Assembly (NCBI GenBank): GCA_026415535.1
Contig: JAOAGX010000180.1
Location: 1-5,023 of the forward strand
Length of the DNA stretch: 5,023 bases
Origin: Armatimonadota bacterium
GTDB lineage: Bacteria > Armatimonadota > UBA5829
Direction: 5' to 3'
Shown here: positions 1-5,023 of the stretch, piece by piece
Layout: every line of letters begins with the position of its first letter
Position numbering within the stretch: position 1 is the first letter of the stretch
Position numbers and translations under genes: made by a program
The notes under the pieces: generated by a model
Told to the model about the DNA's origin: nothing
What the model saw: the letters and a program-made list of their open reading frames with translations, nothing else
The model's database searches: none

Positions 1-2694
1 CGGGAACACCGCTTCCTTGACCGCCACGTGCTTCGGTGTGATCTCTTGGGTAATCCCATGATCTTTTAGGGAGATGCCGAGCATAATCTTAGTGGCGACC
101 CGCGCCCAAGGCACGCCAGTGGCCTTGCCAACAAATGGCACTGTGCGCGACGCGCGGGGGTTCACTTCTAGTATGTAGACCTCGCCGTCTTTGACTGCGT
201 ATTGCACGTTCATTAGGCCCCGGACCTCTAACTCCTTGGCCAGAAGATATGTTTGGCGCTTGATTTCCGCCACGACTTCATCCGGTAGTGAATAAGGCGG
301 CAGCGAGCACGCCGAGTCGCCCGAGTGCACTCCGGCCTGCTCGATGTGCTCCATTACGCCGCAGACTAGGGTTGTTTCTCCGTCGGAGATTGCGTCGACG
401 TCCACTTCTATTGCGTCTTCGAGGAATTTGTCGATGAGAATGGGCCTTTCCGGCGACGCCTCCGTTGCGAGCATCATGAACGCTGTAAGGTCGGCGTCGT
501 CATACACCAGCTCCATTGCCCGACCTCCGAGAACATAACTTGGCCGCACAAGCACCGGGTAGCCGATACGTCGAGCTTTTTCGAGCGCTTCGTTGACTGA
601 CGTGGCAGTGTCGTTAACCGTCTGACGAAGACCAAGCTTATTTACCAGTTCGCTGAAAAGCTTCCGGTCTTCGGCGCGGTCTATCTGCTCAGGAGCAGTT
701 CCCAGGATCGGGACACCGGCGCGTTTTAGGGGCAGGCTGAGGTTTAACGGTGTCTGTCCGCCTAGCTGGACGATCACCCCCATCGGCTTCTCCCGGTCTA
801 CGATGTCGAGCACATCTTCTCGTGTCAGCGGCTCGAAATATAGCTTGTCGGAGGTGTCGAAGTCAGTGGAAACTGTTTCCGGGTTGCAGTTGATGATGAT
901 CGCCTCGTATCCCTCGTCACGCAGAGCGTAGGCTGCGTGGACGCAACAGTAGTCGAACTCGATACCCTGACCGATTCGGTTTGGTCCGCCACCGAGGATG
1001 ATGACTTTCTTGGGATTTGAGCTTGCGCGGCTCTGATCGAGAGACTCGTAAGTCGAGTAAAAGTAAGGACGCTTTGCATCGAACTCGCCCGCACAAGTAT
1101 CAACCAGGTAGAAAGTGCTTTCAATACCCAGGATTTTGCGTCGGGTTCGGACCTGTTCTTCGTCAGTTTCGAGGAGTTTGGCCAACTGGATATCTGAGTA
1201 ACCGAGTTGCTTAGCCTCGCGGAGCGTATCTGCCGGCACGCTTACCAGCGACTTGCCCGCAAGTTTATTTTCGAACTCGACCAGTTCGCGGATGTTTTCG
1301 ATGAACCAGGGGTCGATTTTGGACAGGTCGTAGATTTCCCGTGTGGACATTCCGTTTTCGATCGCGTATCGAAGGAAGAAGAGACGTTCGGCGTTGGGCT
1401 GGGCAAGCTTACGGCGGATTAGATCGAGATCGCGTCGTTCCTTTTCTTGCAGATCCTTGCCATCAGAGCCGAGGCCATAGCGTCCGATTTCTAAGGATCT
1501 GATGCCTTTCTGCAAAGCCTCCTTGAAGTTGCGTCCGATCGCCATCGCTTCGCCGACGGCCTTCATCGAGGTGTTCAGGGTCGGGTCTGCCTGTGGGAAC
1601 TTCTCGAAGGCGAACCGGCAGACTTTCATCACGACGTAATCCACCGTAGGTTCGAAGTCCGAGTATGTTTGTCCGGTAATGTCATTTCTGATCTCGTCAA
1701 GCGTCAGGCCGACCGCAAGCTTGGCCGCTACCCTTGCTATAGGAAATCCGGTTGCCTTCGAGGCAAGTGCCGAGCTCCGACTTACTCTGGGGTTGATCTC
1801 GATGATGACGACCTCGCCGTTGTCGGGGTTAACTGCGTACTGAATATTGGTTCCGCCGCCGTCGATACCCACGGCACGAATAACCTTCTTGGAGAGGTCA
1901 ACTAGGTTGGCCATTTCTGGGGCGGTGAGAGTCTGAGCAGGGGCGACAACTACTGAATCCCCAGTGTGAACTCCCATCGGATCAATGTTTTCCATGGAGG
2001 TAACGCAGATTACGTTGTCAGCGCAGTCCCGGATGACCTCGAACTCGATCTCCTTCCATCCGAGGACCGATTCTTCGATGAGGGTCTGATGAATGGGGCT
2101 GGTGTCGAGCGCGAATGCGAGCATCTTTTCGAACTCTTCCATGTTGTAGGCGGTTGCGCCTCCTGCACCTCCCATTGTGTAGGCGGGACGCAGGATAGCC
2201 GGGAAGCCGACCTCCTTGATGACTCGCATTCCCTCCTCCATTGAGGTTGCGATTCCACTTCTCGGCACGCGGATGCCGATTGACTGCATGGTTTCCTTGA
2301 AAAGCTCACGGTCCTCTGCCCGGGCGATGGCGCGCTCGTTGGCGCCGATTAGCTCGCAGCCAAACTTCTTGAGTACGCCTTCGCGTTCAAGAAATGTGCC
2401 GAGGTTGAGTCCCGTCTGTCCACCAAGTGTCGGCAGTAGTGCGTCGGGCCTCTCCTTTTCGATTATCTTAGCGACTGATTCTAGCGTGAGCGGCTCGATA
2501 TATGTGTGATCTGCCATGCCCGGATCGGTCATGATCGTGGCAGGGTTGGAATTGACGAGAACTGTTTCGTAACCTTCCTCACGGAATGCTTTGCAGGCTT
2601 GCGAGCCGGAGTAGTCGAACTCACAGGCTTGGCCTATTACTATCGGTCCACTGCCGATTATGAGAATCTTCTTGATATCGGTTCGCTTTGGCAC
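1..2694 (-). CDS. carB: Carbamoyl-phosphate synthase large subunit (3' end outside window)
   Basis: CarB makes carbamoyl phosphate from bicarbonate, two ATP and ammonia for pyrimidine and arginine synthesis, working in the cytoplasm with CarA. The frame is open for 898 codons from a GTG at 2694 to the window edge with no stop or frameshift. The N-terminus reads MPKRTDIKKILIIGSGPIVI, nearly the E. coli start, which fixes the GTG. Residues 1-400 are the carboxyphosphate ATP-grasp unit, with R129, R169, E215, H243, N283, Q285, E299, N301 and R303 at the same numbers as in E. coli. Residues about 400-555 are the oligomerisation domain. The second ATP-grasp unit starts near 556 and has R677, R717, E763, E843, N845 and R847 at an offset of +2. 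The two units are the family's ancient internal duplication. The usual length is about 1070, so roughly 175 residues, including the allosteric domain (UMP/ornithine in E. coli), are off the left edge. Effector control therefore cannot be judged. Identity is very secure. Confidence 0.98.
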   Translation of the reverse strand, partial: MPKRTDIKKILIIGSGPIVIGQACEFDYSGSQACKAFREEGYETVLVNSNPATIMTDPGMADHTYIEPLTLESVAKIIEKERPDALLPTLGGQTGLNLGTFLEREGVLKKFGCELIGANERAIARAEDRELFKETMQSIGIRVPRSGIATSMEEGMRVIKEVGFPAILRPAYTMGGAGGATAYNMEEFEKMLAFALDTSPIHQTLIEESVLGWKEIEFEVIRDCADNVICVTSMENIDPMGVHTGDSVVVAPAQTLTAPEMANLVDLSKKVIRAVGIDGGGTNIQYAVNPDNGEVVIIEINPRVSRSSALASKATGFPIARVAAKLAVGLTLDEIRNDITGQTYSDFEPTVDYVVMKVCRFAFEKFPQADPTLNTSMKAVGEAMAIGRNFKEALQKGIRSLEIGRYGLGSDGKDLQEKERRDLDLIRRKLAQPNAERLFFLRYAIENGMSTREIYDLSKIDPWFIENIRELVEFENKLAGKSLVSVPADTLREAKQLGYSDIQLAKLLETDEEQVRTRRKILGIESTFYLVDTCAGEFDAKRPYFYSTYESLDQSRASSNPKKVIILGGGPNRIGQGIEFDYCCVHAAYALRDEGYEAIIINCNPETVSTDFDTSDKLYFEPLTREDVLDIVDREKPMGVIVQLGGQTPLNLSLPLKRAGVPILGTAPEQIDRAEDRKLFSELVNKLGLRQTVNDTATSVNEALEKARRIGYPVLVRPSYVLGGRAMELVYDDADLTAFMMLATEASPERPILIDKFLEDAIEVDVDAISDGETTLVCGVMEHIEQAGVHSGDSACSLPPYSLPDEVVAEIKRQTYLLAKELEVRGLMNVQYAVKDGEVYILEVNPRASRTVPFVGKATGVPWARVATKIMLGISLKDHGITQEITPKHVAVKEAVFP

Positions 2695-2708
2695 GTCAGA
2701 CTACCCCC
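2692..2708 (-). promoter_or_regulatory. carA-carB coupling junction with weak ribosome binding site
   Basis: Reading on the minus strand, the carA stop TGA is followed by a single C and then the carB GTG start. A G-run (complement of CCCCC at 2704-2708) inside the last carA codons sits nine bases before the GTG and is only a weak Shine-Dalgarno match. One-base spacing, a weak site and a non-ATG start together suggest that carB is translated mainly by ribosomes finishing carA. This would help keep the two subunits in step. Confidence 0.6.
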
Positions 2709-3721
2709 ACTTCACGCAAAATCGATTCGAACCAGGTTTTATTGGGAAGGAAATTGGTCCCAGCGGTCTTGAGAGGCGGACATACGAAACCCTCGCACGT
2801 TCCATCGTGGAGGTTGAAGAAGATGCCTTTGATCTCGGCTTCCGGCGCGACGACATAGTTGTGATTCTGAACCGTAATCTCGTTACGTCCGCCTCCGGCG
2901 AACTTGACAGGGATGTTGATCCCGTGGTCGCCGAACGGAAGCCGCTCGACCTTCGCCCCACATGCTTTCGCTACGATTACGCACCCGTGGCCGAATCCGA
3001 TCACAGGCTTCTTACCGATGTGAGCTTTGACTAGGTCGATCTTGGCCTGGTCCTCTACGACATAGTATGGAGCATCGCTGACGATCACAATATCTGCTGC
3101 TTCTGCCTTGCAGGTCGCGTCGATTCCGACGTCGGCAAGATGCTTGTAGAAGGTTTTTGATGCGCCGAAATCGATTACCTCGGCCTTAGCAACCGGTGTC
3201 GCTAATGCGCAGGCGATGGGCGCATTTTCGGGAACGTAATCCGGGAATTCGAGATGGGCAAGCCTGTCTTTCACAGCAGCGGCATCCAGTTTTTCCGGTC
3301 CGACGACAGCTCTCATTTCGCCGCGATCTCTCATATGTAGAAGCATTGATCGAGTGTCAAAGCAGTGGCCAAGAACAGTTCTTACGGCTAGGGAGCTGTT
3401 ATCAGTGCCGGCCCTATCGAGGAAATCCTTTAAGCTCATCTCGGCTCGAAAGTTGCTGTAATATGGGGGGTACTCCTTGGCCAAAATACCTGCAGCCTTT
3501 GGGGAGGCAGATTCGGCGTCTGCGAAGTTGGCTCCGTAGTTGCCGATCAAAGGGTAGGTATATACCACGATCTTTCCGATGTTGGCCGGGTCGGTTATAA
3601 CTTCTTGGTAACCGACCACCCCGGTGTAGAAAGAAAGCAGTCCCCCACATTCGAGCGCTTCAGTGACGCTTCGTCCCTCGAAGACAGCGCCATCTTCGAG
3701 GCAGCAAAATATGGGTTTCAT
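2696..3721 (-). CDS. carA: Carbamoyl-phosphate synthase small subunit homologue with a degenerate glutaminase domain
   Basis: CarA normally hydrolyses glutamine and channels ammonia to CarB. This 341-residue protein has the CarA N-terminal domain (residues 1-160: LEDG at 8-11, VGYQEVITDP at 36-45, TYPLIGNYG at 55-63, SNFR at 89-92, DTR at 122-124), then a short linker and a class I amidotransferase-like domain (about 178-341). FGDHGINIPV (263-272) and QNH (285-287) are recognisable CarA landmarks. The catalytic motifs are not kept: G-I-C-L-G-H-Q is GFGHGCV (242-248), putting Gly244 at the nucleophile; the N-G-P-G-D-P loop is D-A-P-Y-Y-V (216-221); and the G-H-P-E segment is G-T-N-F (321-324). 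There is no His after residue 305. E. coli CarA has 382 residues; the linker and C-terminal tail are both shorter here. The ATG has a GGAG five bases upstream, and a stop lies in frame about 75 bases upstream. The stop is one base from carB. Membership of the CarA family is clear; glutaminase activity is very unlikely (inference). Confidence 0.93.
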   Translation of the reverse strand: MKPIFCCLEDGAVFEGRSVTEALECGGLLSFYTGVVGYQEVITDPANIGKIVVYTYPLIGNYGANFADAESASPKAAGILAKEYPPYYSNFRAEMSLKDFLDRAGTDNSSLAVRTVLGHCFDTRSMLLHMRDRGEMRAVVGPEKLDAAAVKDRLAHLEFPDYVPENAPIACALATPVAKAEVIDFGASKTFYKHLADVGIDATCKAEAADIVIVSDAPYYVVEDQAKIDLVKAHIGKKPVIGFGHGCVIVAKACGAKVERLPFGDHGINIPVKFAGGGRNEITVQNHNYVVAPEAEIKGIFFNLHDGTCEGFVCPPLKTAGTNFLPNKTWFESILREVGVV

Positions 3722-3726
3722 ATTCG

Positions 3727-3730
3727 CTCC
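3727..3730 (-). promoter_or_regulatory. carA ribosome binding site
   Basis: GGAG on the minus strand (CTCC on the plus strand) lies five bases before the carA ATG, within TTGGAGCGAAT-ATG. The upstream frame is open only back to a TAA near 3795 and contains no other ATG, GTG or TTG, so this site settles the carA start. Confidence 0.75.
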
Positions 3731-3804
3731 AACCAGTTTTAATGCGCCGCTCGATGCCTCTTCTTTGCAACCCGGCGCTTTCCATGGTTATTGGGCAACT
3801 CGTA

Positions 3805-3882
3805 GGTGCAAACCTTCTTGGAGATTGGTTGATTCTCAGCGAAAGATTTTGGATTTGCGTCTCGGCGCAGGAGCTTTGCACC
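3805..3882. repeat. 8-bp inverted repeat GGTGCAAA / TTTGCACC
   Basis: GGTGCAAA at 3805-3812 is exactly repeated in inverse at 3875-3882 (TTTGCACC), with 62 bases between the arms. The match does not extend on either side. It could be a pair of half-sites for a regulator in the divergent region, or the foot of a long-looped RNA stem in the carA leader. An eight-base match over this distance can also arise by chance. Confidence 0.3.
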
Positions 3883-3965
3883 CCATAATCTTGTGCAGGC
3901 TGAGATAGCGAGGTTTATGCCGAGCCACGAGTTCTCGAAACCAAGTTTTTCGCAACACTAAAAGC

Positions 3966-3994
3966 TTGACAGTCAGGCGGTCATGAAGTATCGT
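3966..3994 (+). promoter_or_regulatory. Sigma70-type promoter for the secreted-protein gene
   Basis: A perfect -35 hexamer TTGACA (3966-3971) is followed by a 17-base spacer and a -10 of TATCGT (3989-3994), which matches TATAAT at four of six positions including the conserved first T, second A and last T. Transcription would start near 4000-4002, leaving a leader of only about 12-14 bases that consists almost entirely of the ribosome binding site. The spacing and the fit to the gene start make this a credible housekeeping promoter. Confidence 0.6.
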
Positions 3995-4001
3995 TACCGG
4001 C

Positions 4002-4009
4002 GAGGTGAT
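4002..4009 (+). promoter_or_regulatory. Strong ribosome binding site that selects the ATG at 4014
   Basis: GAGGTGAT matches the anti-Shine-Dalgarno end of 16S rRNA over eight bases. It leaves four bases before the ATG at 4014. The in-frame ATG at 4008 overlaps this site and is too close to use it, so the start at 4014 is preferred. That start also gives a Met-Lys opening typical of signal peptides. Confidence 0.7.
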
Positions 4010-4013
4010 GGGG

Positions 4014-5023
4014 ATGAAGTTTCTGGCGGCATCGTTGGTGCTGGCGGCTTCGGTAAGTATTGCAGACTTTGGGCCAGACGACCGGTGGCAAGTCCAGTTT
4101 CGCGCTACTGATCCTAATGGCAACTATGGGATGTACTTTGCTTCGTACGGAACAGGAGATGAGGCCTACGCGCGGTTTTACAATCTTGATCCCGCAAAGG
4201 CTGTTATTTACTGTACGGATCGGGGTACCGATCGGCCTTACTGGTTTCAGGATATTCGTCCGCCAATGGCCGCGGGCACAACTCGGACCTGGCATCTTGT
4301 CGTGAAGGCCGGTGCGAACTATGCGTCCAGTCAAATTAAGCTTACAGGATGGAACCAGTCCGGCCCGAATTTCGACCTTAACGGATCGATTCCCGTTAGG
4401 CTAGTGATTGTGAGTGATCCCTACGGGTCTTGCAGTCCGGGCGTCGTGCTTTGGGAATGCGATCCCAATATCAACGGAACTTCGTTCCAACCGACTTTCA
4501 TCCACATTTTCAACTGGAGCCCTCCTGATCCCCAGAATCCCGAGCCAATCCTTCTTGACCTAGTGGCAGGTGAGCAGGAGCAACCACCCATTGAGTGCGG
4601 AATAGGTGAAGCCCGAACAATTTACGCTGGTCGCCCTGTCAGCCTACGTGGTGTCGTTGTCACGTCTACCCCAACCGACGGTCCGGGCCTGTGGCTCGCG
4701 TCAGCAGACGGGATATCCGGCCTCAGAGTCGAAACCACTTGGAACGTGTCAAGAGGAGACAGGCTCAATGTAACGGGTGTCGTGTCGTGGAACGATGGAG
4801 TTCCTGTGCTTACCACGGCGAGGATGAACTCCCGAACCTCAGGCTCTGACGTCCGAGCGCGATTTGCCTCCGGCAGTAGTATTGCGACGGACCTGAGCGA
4901 GACTCTGAATTACAAAGGGATGAACCCTATCGGGTTATTGTTTGCTTGCTGCGGTTTGGTGACGGCCGTCGATTCAGCCGGGAATGTATTCTACATAGAT
5001 GACGGATCCCGGCTGATGGACGG
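4014..5023 (+). CDS. Predicted secreted protein with OB-fold-like C-terminal segments (3' end outside window)
   Basis: The function is not known. The frame is open from the ATG at 4014 to the right edge (336 codons plus two bases), so the C-terminus is missing. Residues 1-17 form a short Sec signal peptide: a Lys, a hydrophobic Leu/Ala/Val core and a small-residue end (V-S-I-A, then D18), so the mature protein is exported. Residues about 24-185 form a Trp-, Gly- and Pro-rich, beta-sandwich-like region (WFQDIRPPMAAG at 77-88, TRTWHLVVKAG at 90-100, then LTGWN and VRLVIVSDP). I do not recognise this as a named domain. Residues about 200-271 resemble an extracellular OB-fold: VSLRGVVVTS, then LWLASADGISGLRVE, then GDRLNVTGVVSW. 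From about 304 a second similar unit begins (GLLFACCGLVTAVD, NVFYIDDGSRL) and is cut by the edge. Proteins of this style are, from memory, common in Armatimonadota. The divergent carAB operon suggests no shared function. Confidence 0.85.
   Translation, partial: MKFLAASLVLAASVSIADFGPDDRWQVQFRATDPNGNYGMYFASYGTGDEAYARFYNLDPAKAVIYCTDRGTDRPYWFQDIRPPMAAGTTRTWHLVVKAGANYASSQIKLTGWNQSGPNFDLNGSIPVRLVIVSDPYGSCSPGVVLWECDPNINGTSFQPTFIHIFNWSPPDPQNPEPILLDLVAGEQEQPPIECGIGEARTIYAGRPVSLRGVVVTSTPTDGPGLWLASADGISGLRVETTWNVSRGDRLNVTGVVSWNDGVPVLTTARMNSRTSGSDVRARFASGSSIATDLSETLNYKGMNPIGLLFACCGLVTAVDSAGNVFYIDDGSRLMD

Larger units (their letters stand above)
3722..4013. other. Divergent intergenic region between carA and the secreted-protein gene
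   Basis: These 292 bases separate two divergently transcribed genes. Short open frames exist on both strands, but none has a convincing ribosome binding site, a recognisable protein motif or a codon pattern resembling the neighbours. I see no tRNA-like cloverleaf, riboswitch core or hairpin-plus-T-run terminator. The right end holds the promoter and ribosome binding site of the plus-strand gene. The carA promoter must also lie here if carAB is a two-gene operon, but I found no minus-strand -35/-10 pair good enough to call. No pyrimidine attenuator (leader peptide plus terminator hairpin) is evident. Confidence 0.7.

Noticed and set aside
825..2509. Several 65-99 residue open frames on both strands within carB
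   Set aside because: All overlap the conserved CarB coding sequence in other frames and have serine/arginine-rich compositions typical of shadow frames.
2660..3034. 124-residue plus-strand open frame across the carB/carA junction
   Set aside because: It lies antisense to the well-supported ends of carA and carB, has no family resemblance, and is explained by their codon pattern.
2750..3076. Frameshift or sequencing error as the cause of the missing CarA catalytic motifs
   Set aside because: The changes are in four separate places, recognisable CarA motifs lie between them in the same frame, and other frames around 2990 do not restore GICLGHQ.
3660..3908. Open frames of 73 (minus) and 81 (plus) residues reaching from carA into the intergenic region
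   Set aside because: Both overlap the carA start region in other frames, lack a good ribosome binding site and show no recognisable motif.
3722..3960. carA promoter, attenuator or RNA gene on the minus strand
   Set aside because: Candidates such as GATTAT lacked a matching -35 at proper spacing. No stem with a T-run, leader peptide or tRNA-like arm was found.
3983..4010. Alternative starts for the plus-strand gene (ATG at 3983 and ATG at 4008)
   Set aside because: The ATG at 3983 is in a different frame and lies in the promoter spacer. The ATG at 4008 overlaps the Shine-Dalgarno sequence, so 4014 fits better.
3836..4334. Minus-strand open frames of 95 and 117 residues over the intergenic region and the start of the secreted-protein gene
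   Set aside because: The opposite strand has a signal peptide, a strong ribosome binding site and a promoter, so these are shadows. The tail of the first is basic but matches no ribosomal protein I recognise.

Overview
The window fits a free-living bacterium with moderate GC. It holds three genes in a divergent layout: a carAB pair on the minus strand, and on the plus strand the 5' part of a secreted protein. The plus-strand protein ends in what look like tandem OB-fold-like segments of a style I associate with Armatimonadota (for example Fimbriimonas-type genomes). That placement is an inference from protein style, not a database result.

Region 1-2694 (minus) is carB, the large subunit of carbamoyl-phosphate synthase. 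It starts with GTG and runs off the left edge after 898 codons. Both ATP-grasp synthetase units and the oligomerisation domain are present with their key residues. The C-terminal allosteric domain lies outside the window. Region 2696-3721 (minus) is carA, the small subunit, 341 codons long, ending one base before the carB start. The two genes are almost certainly co-transcribed and translationally coupled.

Region 3722-4013 is a gene-free divergent intergenic stretch. Its right end carries a good sigma70-type promoter for the plus-strand gene. No convincing carA promoter was seen. Region 4014-5023 (plus) is the N-terminal 336 codons of a signal-peptide-bearing protein that runs off the right edge.

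The most notable observation is that the CarA glutaminase domain appears catalytically dead. The residues aligning with the Cys-His-Glu triad are Gly, Thr and Phe, the N-G-P-G-D-P loop is rewritten, and almost all known glutamine-contacting positions are replaced. The reading frame, the fold-defining flanking motifs and the coupling to carB are all preserved. CarB looks fully active. The simplest model is a carbamoyl-phosphate synthase that uses free ammonia, or ammonia from another source, with CarA kept as a structural or regulatory subunit. Vertebrate CPS I is a loose parallel.
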